Under the pieces are notes generated by a model. The model was not told where the DNA came from, did not search any database, and worked only from the letters and a program-made list of their open reading frames with translations. From the NCBI RefSeq assembly GCF_000419445.1, contig NZ_AULK01000003.1:1-64000 (forward strand): DNA of 64,000 nucleotides, given 5' to 3'. The stretch is from Gryllotalpicola ginsengisoli DSM 22003 (GTDB lineage: Bacteria; Actinomycetota; Actinomycetes; Actinomycetales; Microbacteriaceae). This document shows positions 15,282 to 22,976 of this stretch, in pieces (the first letter of the stretch is position 1; every line of letters begins with the position of its first letter). The position numbers and the translations under genes are program-made.

Positions 15282-15438
15282 GGTTTCGATACGGCCGCTG
15301 CGCGGCCTACTCAACCAGCGCGGGGCGGGGGCGGCGCGGGCCCGGCTTCGAGACGGCGCTTCGCGCCTCCTCAGCCATCGAGGGGGCGGGGCGCGGGCGG
15401 GTTTCGATACGGCCGCTTCGCGGCCTACTCAACCAGCG
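15282..15438. repeat. Three palindromic repeats in the 15152-15460 gap
   Basis: Two type A units (15282-15320 and 15400-15438, GGTTTCGATACGGCCGC...GCGGCCTACTCAACCAGCG) flank a related unit with ends CGGCTTCGAGACGG and CTCCTCAGCCATCG (15342-15380). GCGGGGCGGG-type spacers separate them. No gene was found in this gap. Confidence 0.75.
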
Positions 15439-15460
15439 CGGGGCGGGGGCGGCGGGCGCG

Positions 15461-16168
15461 TCAGACCAGCCAGTCGCCGAAGGCGAGCACCGCGGTGCGG
15501 GCGAGCGAGTTGCCGGTACCTCTATATGTGGCGAGCAAGTCCACCGAGCCGGTGCGCAGGTAGGCGTGGCCGGCGACGTCGAGGATGGCGACCGTGTCGA
15601 CATCGCGCATCAGCGCCCAGAACGGGTTCGGCAGCACGGTGCGCGACCGCAACGCCCCAGACGACCTCTCGTAGTACCCGAGCGACGCCCCGACCGCACC
15701 GGGGAAGGGGTCGACGGTGCGGTTCCAGGCATCCGTCGTCATGCCGGCCCACGCGCCCGCCGTCGGGTACCCGGGCAGCGACACCGCGTGCCACGTGTAC
15801 CGGTCGTCGACGCCGAGCGCGAGCAGCTTGGCGATCAGCCGGTAGACCACGGATCGCTCCGTCATCGGCGGCGCGGTCGCCACGATGCCGAGCCCACTCT
15901 CGAGCTCGATGCGGCGCACGAGCTGCAGCGGCTCGTTGGAGCCGAAGAGCTCCGCCCACTCGATGCGCTTGAGCACCCCGCCGGCCAGGAACTGGATCGC
16001 CGTGCTCAGGTCGAAGCCGATCTTCATGCCCTCGCCCTCGTCGTGCACGAGCAGCACGGGCGGGGCGCCCTCCGACTCGCGGCGCGAGATCATAAGCCGC
16101 GGGTGCCGGCGCACCAGTTCGCTCGCCACCCACCAGGTCTGGGCGAGCGTGAACCGGTCTGCGATCAC
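15461..16168 (-). CDS. Hypothetical protein, possibly TY-Chap/YbjN-type
   Basis: The GTG at 16168 overlaps the stop of the upstream gene by 4 nt (GTGA). The 235-residue soluble protein begins VIADRFTLAQTWWVASELVR, then RHPRLMISRRESEGAP, similar in feel to actinobacterial TY-Chap (T3SS-chaperone/YbjN-like) proteins, but this is a weak match by eye. The C-terminal part includes DVDTVAILDVAGHAYLRTGS. Strict coupling to an ADP-ribosylglycohydrolase suggests they work together or share regulation. Confidence 0.6.
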   Translation of the reverse strand: MIADRFTLAQTWWVASELVRRHPRLMISRRESEGAPPVLLVHDEGEGMKIGFDLSTAIQFLAGGVLKRIEWAELFGSNEPLQLVRRIELESGLGIVATAPPMTERSVVYRLIAKLLALGVDDRYTWHAVSLPGYPTAGAWAGMTTDAWNRTVDPFPGAVGASLGYYERSSGALRSRTVLPNPFWALMRDVDTVAILDVAGHAYLRTGSVDLLATYRGTGNSLARTAVLAFGDWLV

Positions 16169-17184
16169 GCCCCGACCGCTTTCGTGGCGAGCTCGACGAG
16201 ATCGGATGCTCCGAACGCGAACTCTCCCCCGGGCCATCCGTGCAGATTCTCGACCCACGCCGTCGGCAGCTGGGAGTATCCGTACCGCGCGCCGCCGAGC
16301 GACCCGGCGATCGCCGCCACCGTGTCGGTGTCGTTGCCGGCGCGCACCGCGAAAACGAGCGCGTCCTCGAGGGTGGACGTGTGGGTCAGCGCCGACCAGG
16401 CGGCCTGCAGCGCGGCGACGACCCATCCGTTGTTGCCGGTCAGCTGCCACGGCAGCACGGCCTCGGCCGCGTCGAGGCGGCGGTTCCACAGTGTGCGGCG
16501 GTCGGGCTCGAGCACGTCGAGGGCACAGCGCAGCCCGAACTCGCCGGTGAGGATCGCGTGCCGGATCGCCACCGACCAGATGGCGCAGGCGTCGCCGGCA
16601 TCCGTCTCGAAGTGCGTGAGCTCGCTGACGCGGCGGGCGGCGGCGGCCAGCTCGGCGAGGGTGGCTCGGTCGTGCGGGTCGGCTCGGTCGTGCGGGTCGG
16701 CTCGGTCGTGCGGGTCGGCTCGGTCGTGCGGGTCGGCGGGGCCGGCGTCGAGGTAGCCGAGCGCAACCGGGCCGGTGCGCATGAGCGACCCGTTGCCCGC
16801 CGAACGGCCCGTCTCGTCGTGCACGGAGCGGGCGGCGGCGCGGGCGTCCTGCTCGGTGACGTGCCGCACGCGGGAGAGCACCGCCCTGGTCTGGATGCCG
16901 ACGTCTTTGGCCACCCGCACCCAGCCGATCCACTCGGCGACGATGTGCGCGAGGGTGTCGGGGTCGTCGAGGCGGCGGCCGCGGGCCAGCTCCTGCAGGA
17001 TCGGCACGGCCATCGCGGTGTCGTCGGTCCACTCGCCGAGCTCCCACGGGGGCGAGGCGTGCAGGGTGATCGGCTCAGGCGGCAGCACCGACGCCTGGAA
17101 CTCATACGGCGCGCCCAATGCGTCGCCCGCCGCCGACGCCACCACGGCGCCGACAGCGCGATCGAGTTGCTCGCTCGTCAGCAC
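16165..17184 (-). CDS. ADP-ribosylglycohydrolase (DraG family)
   Basis: The 339-residue protein shows the family motifs: GDALGAPYEF (about residues 20-29), GEWTDDTAMAV (about 50-60) with metal-binding TDD, NGSLMRTGPVAL (about 131-142) and AGNDTDTVAAIAGSLGGARY (about 286-305) with the second metal set. These residues bind two Mg/Mn ions that position ADP-ribose, so the enzyme should remove ADP-ribose from proteins or nucleic acids in the cytoplasm. A block of four DPHDRA repeats (about residues 151-174) is inserted between motifs, encoded by an 18-bp tandem repeat. It is first in a two-gene operon. Confidence 0.9.
   Translation of the reverse strand: MLTSEQLDRAVGAVVASAAGDALGAPYEFQASVLPPEPITLHASPPWELGEWTDDTAMAVPILQELARGRRLDDPDTLAHIVAEWIGWVRVAKDVGIQTRAVLSRVRHVTEQDARAAARSVHDETGRSAGNGSLMRTGPVALGYLDAGPADPHDRADPHDRADPHDRADPHDRATLAELAAAARRVSELTHFETDAGDACAIWSVAIRHAILTGEFGLRCALDVLEPDRRTLWNRRLDAAEAVLPWQLTGNNGWVVAALQAAWSALTHTSTLEDALVFAVRAGNDTDTVAAIAGSLGGARYGYSQLPTAWVENLHGWPGGEFAFGASDLVELATKAVGA
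16663..16734. repeat. 18-bp tandem repeat, four perfect copies, inside the glycohydrolase gene
   Basis: The unit GGCTCGGTCGTGCGGGTC is repeated four times without mismatch. On the coding strand it gives four ADPHDR-type hexapeptides. Copy-number change would keep frame, so it would alter loop length rather than switch the gene off. Confidence 0.9.
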
Positions 17185-17533
17185 CGCTTCTCCCTCAAAC
17201 CTTAGGAGTTGACCGTAACCGGCAAAGGCCCCTGCGCACGTCCCCTAATACAAGGGTCGACGGGCGGGCCGCGACGCGGGCGACGGCCGCGGGGTGGGCG
17301 CGCGGCCGACGGGCGCGCGGCGGCGGCCGGGGCGCGGGTGGGCGCGCGCAGGCGTGCGGGGCGGGCGCGCGCAGGCGTGCGGGGCGGGCGCGCGGCCGAC
17401 GGGCGCCGACCTCGAGCTGCGCCGCGGGCACAAACGTCACGATCGGGCACACGGATTCCCCAATACCCGTGCCCGATCGCACCACTTGTGCCCGGGCGGG
17501 CTGGGGTCCGACGCCGCCACCACCACGAAGGGC
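17185..17533. other. GC-rich intergenic stretch with direct and inverted repeats
   Basis: No gene is supported here. A direct repeat of about 23 bp (GGGCGCGCGCAGGCGTGCGG plus flanks) occurs twice at about 17339-17385, embedded in near-pure GC DNA. An 11-bp inverted repeat CGATCGGGCAC...GTGCCCGATCG spans about 17440-17479. The gap lies between two divergent genes, so promoters for both should be inside, but none is obvious apart from the leaderless box of the peptidase gene. Confidence 0.5.
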
Positions 17534-17688
17534 ACACTTCGCGCCCTCGGGCACCCCGCAGCCCGGGTCCGGCGTGCCCCTGGCGGCGAAGAGCGCCGCT
17601 CGGCAAACCCGGCGCGCAGCGAAAATCCCAAGACGCAGGCTCGGGAGGAACTTTTCGCGAAAAGCTCCTCCCTCCGGTGCGTCTTGGG
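17534..17688. repeat. ~155-bp intergenic element with 62-bp inverted repeat, copy 1
   Basis: The right part (17627-17688) is an inverted repeat, CCCAAGACGCA...GGGAGGAACTTTTCG paired with CGAAAAGCTCCTCCC...TGCGTCTTGGG. The left ~93 nt (starting ACTTCGCGCCC) is also conserved in a second copy at 27302-27457, with the same spacing to the inverted repeat. It could be a non-autonomous mobile element or a structured RNA; no start codon arrangement supports a protein. Confidence 0.7.
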
Positions 17689-17740
17689 AGACTGGCGGCG
17701 ACCGGCCCACCTTGGGCCGCTTGAGACGGCGGGCACGCCC

Positions 17741-17746
17741 CTAGGC
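17741..17746 (+). promoter_or_regulatory. -10 box of a leaderless promoter
   Basis: TAGGCT lies about 6-7 nt before the ATG at 17754, with no ribosome site, so the peptidase mRNA probably begins at the start codon. Confidence 0.45.
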
Positions 17747-17753
17747 TGACGGC

Positions 17754-19247
17754 ATGACGGATGCCCCGGCCGCACGCCCCGGGATCGCCGAGCGCCTCTC
17801 GCGCTTGATCCGGGTGAACACCGTGAGCGCGCACCTCGTCGAGCACGGCACCGCCGAGTTCGAGGCGGTGCTCGAGGAGCTCTACCCGCTGGTGCACCAG
17901 CACCTCGTGAAGGAGCGCATCGGCGAGCGCGGCCTGCTCTTCCGGTGGGAGGCGGCGGCCGGAGGCTTCGAGACGCCGGCTCCGCCGGCTCCTCAGCCAC
18001 CGAGTGGGGCGGCCGGAGGCTTCGAGACGCCGGCTCCGCCGGCTCCTCAGCCAACGGGTGCGGGCAGAACCTCGATCCCTGAGGAGCGGCCGGAGGCCGC
18101 GTCTCGAAGGGCCGCAACCCCCGCCATCCTCATGGCGCACTACGACACCGTGCCGCTGGCGGAGGACGACTCCTGGACGCACCCTCCCCTGAGCGGCGCG
18201 ATCGAGCACGGCACCGTCTGGGGCCGCGGTGCCATCGACGACAAGGGCGCACTCGTCGTGCTGCTCGACGCCGTCGAGAACCTCCTGGCCGCGGGCGGAA
18301 CCCCGAAGCGCCCCGTCTTTCTCAGCCTCGGCGGCGACGAGGAGACCTCCGGCGTGAGCGCACGGGCGATCAGCGAAGAGCTCGCGGCACGAGGCATCCG
18401 CCCCTGGATCGTGCTCGACGAAGGCGGCGCGGTGGTCGACGGCATCCTGCCCGGCCTGCCCCAGTCGGCGGCGGTCGTGGGGCTCGGCGAGAAGGGCGTG
18501 CTGAGCGTGCGGCTGACCGCCACCGCGCCCGCCGGTCACGCGAGCACGCCGGGCCGCGCCCGCACCGCCCCCGAGCGCATCGCGCGGGCCGTGACCCGGC
18601 TGCACCGCAACCCGTTCCCCAAGCGGCTGAGCCGCACCAGCCGGCAGATGTTCGAGGCCTACCGCGGCCACGCCCGCGGCGCCGGCCGCGTGCTGATCGA
18701 GGCCGTGCCGCGGCTCGCGCCGGTCAGCGCGCGGCTGCTCTCCCTGCTCGGCGGAGAGCCCGCCGCCATGGTGCAGACCACCGTCGCCACCACGGTGCTC
18801 GAGGGCGGCGGGGCGCACAACGTCATCCCGAACTCGGCGAGCGCCGTGCTCAACCTGCGCATCGCCCTCGGCGAGACCGTCTCCTCGACGCTCGCTGTGC
18901 TGCGCCGCGCGATCGGCGACCCGGCCATCTCGATCGAGGTGATCGAGGGGCACGACCCGAGCGCGGAGTCGCGCACCGACACCGCCCAGTGGCGGCTGAT
19001 CGAGCGGGCAGTCGGGGCCGCATACCCGGGCACGCTCACCGTGCCGTACGTGATGATGCAGGCATCGGATGCACGGCACTTCCAACCCCTCGCGCCGGAG
19101 GCGACCTACCGGTTCGCGCCGCTGGCGATGTCGAGCGAGGAGCGCACCGGCCTGCACGGCGTGAACGAACGCGTCACCGTCGACGCGCTCGAGCGGGGCG
19201 AGCGGTTCTACCGCGAGCTGATCGGCGCACTGCCCGCCTACGATTGA
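17754..19247 (+). CDS. M20-family metallopeptidase with repeat-derived insertion
   Basis: The 497-residue protein resembles M20 dipeptidases/carboxypeptidase S. Metal and catalytic residues are present: H129 in LMAHYDTVP, D162 in WGRGAIDDKG, the general-base E196/E197 in GGDEETSG, and a C-terminal histidine in ASDARHFQPL. The dimerisation domain includes the conserved TATAPAGHASTPG. It should hydrolyse peptides or N-acyl amino acids, probably in the cytoplasm (no signal peptide). Residues about 70-120 are not family sequence: two near-identical 40-nt repeats give GGFETPAPPAPQP twice, then a third repeat gives IPEERPEAASRR. The insertion is in frame and lies before the first metal ligand. Confidence 0.88.
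   Translation: MTDAPAARPGIAERLSRLIRVNTVSAHLVEHGTAEFEAVLEELYPLVHQHLVKERIGERGLLFRWEAAAGGFETPAPPAPQPPSGAAGGFETPAPPAPQPTGAGRTSIPEERPEAASRRAATPAILMAHYDTVPLAEDDSWTHPPLSGAIEHGTVWGRGAIDDKGALVVLLDAVENLLAAGGTPKRPVFLSLGGDEETSGVSARAISEELAARGIRPWIVLDEGGAVVDGILPGLPQSAAVVGLGEKGVLSVRLTATAPAGHASTPGRARTAPERIARAVTRLHRNPFPKRLSRTSRQMFEAYRGHARGAGRVLIEAVPRLAPVSARLLSLLGGEPAAMVQTTVATTVLEGGGAHNVIPNSASAVLNLRIALGETVSSTLAVLRRAIGDPAISIEVIEGHDPSAESRTDTAQWRLIERAVGAAYPGTLTVPYVMMQASDARHFQPLAPEATYRFAPLAMSSEERTGLHGVNERVTVDALERGERFYRELIGALPAYD
17962..18112. repeat. Palindromic repeats inside the M20 peptidase gene
   Basis: Two tandem copies of GGAGGCTTCGAGACGCCGG...CCGGCTCCTCAGCC (about 17970-18000 and 18014-18053) and a type C unit CCCTGAGGAGCGGCC...GGCCGCGTCTCGAAGGG (18077-18111). 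The same families are otherwise mostly intergenic. They are read through in frame. Confidence 0.8.
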
Positions 19248-19250
19248 GCC

Positions 19251-19511
19251 ATGGCCGAGACGTTCGACAAGATCACCATGTTCGGCGCCGCGTGGTGCGG
19301 CGACTGCCGTCGCTCCAAGGCGCTGCTCGACAGGCTCGGAGTCGACTACGACTACGTCGACGTCGAGCGCGAGGTCACGGGCGCCGAGCGCGCCGAGGCG
19401 ATCTCGGGGCGCAAGAACATCCCCGTCATCGTGTTCCCCGACGCGACCCATTTCGTCGAGCCGACGGATGCCGAGCTCCAGTCGAAGCTCGAAGAGGTCG
19501 GCGCCGCCTGA
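19251..19511 (+). CDS. Glutaredoxin-like (mycoredoxin-type) protein
   Basis: An 86-residue single thioredoxin-fold domain with active site WCGDC (C16, C19), the cis-proline loop NIPVIVFPD, and ending EEVGAA. Size and layout fit the actinobacterial mycoredoxin/NrdH group of small glutaredoxins, which reduce mycothiol mixed disulfides or protein disulfides in the cytoplasm; CGDC replaces the more usual CGYC/CPWC, so the exact role is uncertain. It starts 3 nt after the M20 peptidase stop and is likely co-transcribed. Confidence 0.85.
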   Translation: MAETFDKITMFGAAWCGDCRRSKALLDRLGVDYDYVDVEREVTGAERAEAISGRKNIPVIVFPDATHFVEPTDAELQSKLEEVGAA

Positions 19512-19513
19512 TC

Positions 19514-19638
19514 GCTGGTCGAGTAGCGCGCAGCGCGTATCGAGACTCCCGCTGGTCGACTCACGCGAAGCGTGAATGGAGACCAAGGGGACGCTGCTCG
19601 GTCTCCATTCACCCGCTGCGCGGCTGAGTCGACCGGCG
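19514..19638. repeat. Three palindromic repeats
   Basis: 19514-19546 is a type A-like unit (CTGGTCGAGTAGCGC...GCGTATCGAGAC). 19551-19584 and 19598-19638 are two type B units (GCTGGTCGACTCACG...GTGAATGGAGACC, and its inverse GGTCTCCATTCA...GAGTCGACCGGCG) facing each other. They lie between convergent genes. Confidence 0.8.
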
Positions 19639-19658
19639 CCGCGCGCCGCGCGCTACAG

Positions 19659-20273
19659 CTACACCGCCGGCAGGTACGGCCGCCCCTTCAGCAGCCCCGC
19701 CAGGTGGAAGGCGTTCCTCGCCAGCGTGTGCGTCGTCGCCGCCACGGCCGGCGGAGTCTGCTCGAGCTGGTTGTAGTTCACCGTCTGCATGGCCTCGCCG
19801 TTCCAATAGGTCGAGCCCTGCGCCGGGATGGTGAATCCCACGTCGTTCAGCGCCTGGAACACGTCGGCGACGATCGCGTGCGCGCCGTCCTCATTGCCGA
19901 CCACGGCGACCACGGCGACCTTTCCGGTCATGGCCTTCACTCCGTTGTCGTCGGTGACCGACAGCTCGGCGTCGAGGCGCTCGAGCACGCGCTGCGCGAC
20001 CGACGACGGATGCCCCATCCACGTCGGCGTCGCGAAGACCAGGATGTCCGCCCCCAGGATGCGGTGCCGCAGGATCGGCCACTGGTCGCCGTCGCCCTCG
20101 TCGGCGGTCACTCCGGGGCGCACGTCGAAGTCGACGACGCGCAGCTGTTCGCCGGTCACGCCGAGCGCGGCGAGCTCGGAGAGCACCTCGCCGGCGAGCT
20201 TCTGTGTGCTCGAGTCGGCCGGGGAGGGCTTGAGCGTGCAGTTCAGGGCGAGTGCCGTGAGTTCATTGCTCAT
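19659..20273 (-). CDS. Flavodoxin-fold NAD(P)H-dependent oxidoreductase
   Basis: The ATG at 20273 gives a 204-residue protein. It has the FMN phosphate-loop-like start LALNCTLKPSPADSSTQKL, then ILVFATPTWMGHPSSVAQRV and KVAVVAVVGNEDGAHAIVAD, typical of NADPH-dependent FMN reductase/flavodoxin-like proteins. A soluble quinone- or flavin-reducing role is likely. It is transcribed toward the redoxin gene, with palindromic repeats between them. Confidence 0.8.
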   Translation of the reverse strand: MSNELTALALNCTLKPSPADSSTQKLAGEVLSELAALGVTGEQLRVVDFDVRPGVTADEGDGDQWPILRHRILGADILVFATPTWMGHPSSVAQRVLERLDAELSVTDDNGVKAMTGKVAVVAVVGNEDGAHAIVADVFQALNDVGFTIPAQGSTYWNGEAMQTVNYNQLEQTPPAVAATTHTLARNAFHLAGLLKGRPYLPAV

Positions 20274-20291
20274 GTGGGCGCGGTACCCGCT

Positions 20292-20329
20292 TGGTCTCCA
20301 TTCACGCCTCCGGCGCGAGTCGACCAGCG
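20292..20329. repeat. Palindromic repeat, type B
   Basis: GGTCTCCATTCACGCC-TCC-GGCGCGAGTCGACC forms a hairpin between the divergent flavodoxin-fold and nitroreductase genes, 30 nt before the start of the latter. Confidence 0.75.
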
Positions 20330-20358
20330 GGGTCGCTGCGCTGGGGCAGACTGACCAC

Positions 20359-20847
20359 GTGCCCTCACCGCTTCGTACCCTGCGTGCCGGCGGCGCGTGG
20401 GTGTCGCGCACGAAGTGGTTCCGCCGCATCGGGCCCACCGTCATGCCGCCGTTCGAGCGGTTCATGCGCGCGATCACCGGCGGCCGGGTCACGGCGAGCG
20501 GCCTGCTCGTGCCCTCGCTCGTGCTGCACACGACGGGCGCCAAGTCCGGCCAGCCGCGCCGCACCGAGCTGATGTGCGTGCCCGATCACGGCACCTGGCT
20601 GATCACCGGGTCGAACTTCGCCCGCAGCACCCACCCGGCGTGGACGAGCAATCTGCTCAAGCATCCGGATGCCGAGATCGAATGGCGCGGCCGACGCATC
20701 CCCGTGCACGCGACGCTCATCGGCGACGACGAGCGCGAGGCGGTGTGGCAGACGATCCAGCGCCAATGGCCCGGCTACCGCCAGTACGAGCGCGAGGCGG
20801 GGCGAAAATTGCGTATTTTTCGCCTCGCTCCGCTGACGGAGAATTAG
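20359..20847 (+). CDS. Deazaflavin (F420)-dependent nitroreductase-type protein
   Basis: The GTG at 20359 is 6 nt after CAGACT and no ribosome site is seen, fitting a leaderless start. The 162-residue product has the Ddn-family core SLVLHTTGAKSGQPRRTELM, HGTWLITGSNFA, and HPAWTSNLLKHPDAEIEWRG. These proteins form split beta-barrels that bind F420 or FMN and reduce nitro or quinone compounds. Next come an AraC-type regulator and a VOC protein in the same direction, possibly one transcript. Confidence 0.85.
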   Translation: MPSPLRTLRAGGAWVSRTKWFRRIGPTVMPPFERFMRAITGGRVTASGLLVPSLVLHTTGAKSGQPRRTELMCVPDHGTWLITGSNFARSTHPAWTSNLLKHPDAEIEWRGRRIPVHATLIGDDEREAVWQTIQRQWPGYRQYEREAGRKLRIFRLAPLTEN

Positions 20848-20851
20848 CCAC

Positions 20852-21355
20852 ATGCCCGACCTCGACGAGCTGCGGCGGCTGCGACGCGCCCGCGACCGCA
20901 TGGACCGCGAGTACGCCCAGCCCCTCGACGTGCCCGCCCTGGCCAAGACCGCGCTCATGTCGACGGCGCACTTCTCGCGCCGCTTCCGCGAGGCCTACGG
21001 CGAGACGCCGTACTCCTATCTCATGACCCGCCGCATCGAGCGGGCGAAGGCGCTGCTGCGCCGCGGCGACATGACCGTGACGGATGCCTGTTTCGCCGTC
21101 GGTTGCACCAGCCTCGGATCGTTCTCCGCGCGGTTCACCGAACTCGTCGGCGAATCGCCGAGCGCCTACCGCGCCCGGAACCACGACGAACTCAAGGCGA
21201 TGACGGGGTGCCAGGCGATGGTAGTGGGGCGCCCTTCGAGACGCGCTTCGCGCTCCTCAGGGACCGACCCTTCGAGACGCGCTGCGCGCTCCTCAGGGAG
21301 CGGGCCGATCAAGCCGAGCAGTTTCGGAGAAGCATCCGTCGTCTCGCCCGCCTAA
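20852..21355 (+). CDS. AraC-family regulator with repeat-derived C-terminal tail
   Basis: The 167-residue protein is essentially an AraC DNA-binding domain with two helix-turn-helix units (about residues 22-115; STAHFSRRFREAYGETPYSY and GCTSLGSFSARFTELVGES). No ligand-binding domain is present. From about residue 127 the tail GRPSRRASRSSGTDPSRRAA is produced by two type C palindromic repeats (21232-21298) read in frame; the end PIKPSSFGEASV resembles the normal end of relatives, so the repeats are an insertion. It probably regulates the VOC gene 10 nt downstream. Confidence 0.85.
   Translation: MPDLDELRRLRRARDRMDREYAQPLDVPALAKTALMSTAHFSRRFREAYGETPYSYLMTRRIERAKALLRRGDMTVTDACFAVGCTSLGSFSARFTELVGESPSAYRARNHDELKAMTGCQAMVVGRPSRRASRSSGTDPSRRAARSSGSGPIKPSSFGEASVVSPA
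21232..21298. repeat. Two type C palindromic repeats inside the AraC-type gene
   Basis: Two copies of CCCTTCGAGACGCGC...GCGCTCCTCAGGG at 21232-21262 and 21268-21298. Each is a near-perfect hairpin. They are translated as two RPSRRASRSSG-like segments. Confidence 0.85.
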
Positions 21356-21365
21356 TCTCGGGCCC

Positions 21366-21770
21366 ATGACCGTTTCTTTGAGCGGCGTGCACGTGCTCGT
21401 CGACGACCCCGACGCCGCGCTCGCCTTCTACCGTGACACCCTCGGACTCACCGTCGTGAACGACGTCTCGCAGGGCGGATTCCGCTGGATCACGCTCGTG
21501 ACCCAGACCCAGCCCGAGATCCAGCTCGTGCTCGAGCAGCCGCACGGCGGCCGTTCGCAGGAGGACGGCGACACCCTCGCCGCCCTGCTCGCCAAGGGGC
21601 AGCTGCAGATGCTGCAGCTGCGCTCGGACGACCTGGAGGCGACCTTCGACAAGATCGCGTCGTTCCCGGGAGCCGAGATCCTGCAGGAGCCCACGGACCA
21701 GCCCTGGGGAGTGCGCGACGGAGCCGTGCGCGACCCCGCCGGCAACATGGTGCGCATCTCCCAGGCGTGA
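21366..21770 (+). CDS. VOC-superfamily (glyoxalase-like) protein
   Basis: A 134-residue protein with two beta-alpha-beta-beta-beta modules: VSLSGVHVLVDDPDAALAFY, then GGFRWITLVTQTQPEIQLVL, then the second module ending GVRDGAVRDPAGNMVRISQA. Such proteins bind metals for dioxygenase, isomerase or resistance functions, or bind ligands without catalysis. Pairing with an AraC-type regulator is common and suggests a regulated small-molecule response. TAATCT 7 nt before the ATG implies a possible leaderless start. Confidence 0.85.
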   Translation: MTVSLSGVHVLVDDPDAALAFYRDTLGLTVVNDVSQGGFRWITLVTQTQPEIQLVLEQPHGGRSQEDGDTLAALLAKGQLQMLQLRSDDLEATFDKIASFPGAEILQEPTDQPWGVRDGAVRDPAGNMVRISQA

Positions 21771-21777
21771 GCCGCGT

Positions 21778-21887
21778 GGTCTCCATTCAGCCGCTGCGCG
21801 GCTGAGTCGACCAGCAGAGCGCCGCTGCGCGGCTGAGTCGACCAACGGTGCACGCTGGTCGACTCACGCGCAGCGTGAATGGAGACC
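21778..21887. repeat. Cluster of type B palindromic repeats
   Basis: A full unit GGTCTCCATTCAGCC...GGCTGAGTCGACCAGC (21778-21814), a half unit GCCGCTGCGCGGCTGAGTCG (about 21821-21845) and an inverted full unit GCTGGTCGACTCACG...GTGAATGGAGACC (about 21854-21887). Confidence 0.8.
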
Positions 21888-21912
21888 CGCACCGGCATGC
21901 CAGCATGGGGGC

Positions 21913-22935
21913 ATGACGGATGCCGACCGCCCCCGCCGCTCGTCGCGCTGGGTTCTGCTCGGCGTCGGACTCGTGCTGGTGCTCGTCGCGGCCGCACTGG
22001 TCGCCTGGCAGCACGTGCGCACCGAGGCATCCCCCGCCCAGGTCGCGACCGAGTACTGGCAGGACCTCGCCGACGGCAAGGCGCAGGAGGCGCTCGCCCT
22101 CACCGACCTGCCCGCGCAGAACAACGCCCTGCTGCTCACCGACAAGGTGTACGCCATGGCCGACCGGCGCATCGCCGACGTGACCGGTAAGGGCGCGATG
22201 CAGGACGGCGACACCGCGACCGCGACGGTCTCGGTGAAACTGAACGGCGAGCCCACCACCGTGCGCATGAGCCTCGAGCGCGAGCAGCACGGATTCTTCA
22301 GCCCCCAGACCTGGCACCTCACCGACGTGAAGCTCGCCACGCTTCAGGTCACGGTCAGCGGCTCCGGCCACGCCGACGCCCTCTCCGTCGACGGCGTCAC
22401 CCTGCCGCTGCCGCAGGGCGACGGCACCCTGTCGATCCCGGCCCTGCCCGGCGTGTACTCCATCGCGCTGCACAGCAGCAGCGCGCTGTTCACCGCCGCA
22501 CCGCAGAAGGTCGCCGCCTTCGACACCGCCGCCACCCAGAAGGTCTCGCTCACCCTCGCCCCGTCGGCACAGCTCAAGCAGCAGGCGGTTTCGGCCGCGT
22601 CGAAGCTGCTGAGCGGATGCTTCACCCAGCCGACCCTCGCCTCCGGGTGCACGCTCACCCAGGGCATTCGCAACCTGTTCAACCTGACGGCCGAGGACAG
22701 CGTGACGTATCAGTTGACCGTGGCCCCGAAGCTGGCGTTCCGGCAGAGCGGGTCGACGATGGAGGTCGTCTCGACCTCGCCGGGCACGATCGTCGCCACG
22801 CCGACGGATGCCCTCTGGGGAACGTTCACCAACACGGCCCAGTTCTCGGCCGCGTTCGATGTCGCGGTGGACGGAGACAAGGTCACGGTCAGCCCGCGGC
22901 AGGGCGGGCTGACCCTCGTCGACTACACGGACTGA
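21913..22935 (+). CDS. Membrane-anchored extracytoplasmic protein, unknown function
   Basis: A 340-residue protein with a short basic N-terminus, one transmembrane helix (about residues 14-36, VLLGVGLVLVLVAAALVAW) and a large outward region. Residues about 44-125 (PAQVATEYWQDLADGKAQEA) resemble the small NTF2/DUF4878-like domains that precede beta-rich repeats in actinobacterial surface proteins; the rest is beta-rich (VTVSGSGHADALSVDGVTLP). It has a Cys pair (CFTQPTLASGC). No enzymatic motif was seen. Confidence 0.65.
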   Translation: MTDADRPRRSSRWVLLGVGLVLVLVAAALVAWQHVRTEASPAQVATEYWQDLADGKAQEALALTDLPAQNNALLLTDKVYAMADRRIADVTGKGAMQDGDTATATVSVKLNGEPTTVRMSLEREQHGFFSPQTWHLTDVKLATLQVTVSGSGHADALSVDGVTLPLPQGDGTLSIPALPGVYSIALHSSSALFTAAPQKVAAFDTAATQKVSLTLAPSAQLKQQAVSAASKLLSGCFTQPTLASGCTLTQGIRNLFNLTAEDSVTYQLTVAPKLAFRQSGSTMEVVSTSPGTIVATPTDALWGTFTNTAQFSAAFDVAVDGDKVTVSPRQGGLTLVDYTD

Positions 22936-22976
22936 GTCGACTACGCGGACTGCCCCGGCTATCCGGGCCGACTCAG

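Noticed and set aside
16663-16734. CRISPR-like array
   Set aside because: The units are contiguous with no spacers and lie inside a gene, so this is a coding tandem repeat.
17202-19586. A 794-codon minus-strand frame
   Set aside because: Antisense to the M20 peptidase and redoxin genes and running through GC-rich repeats.
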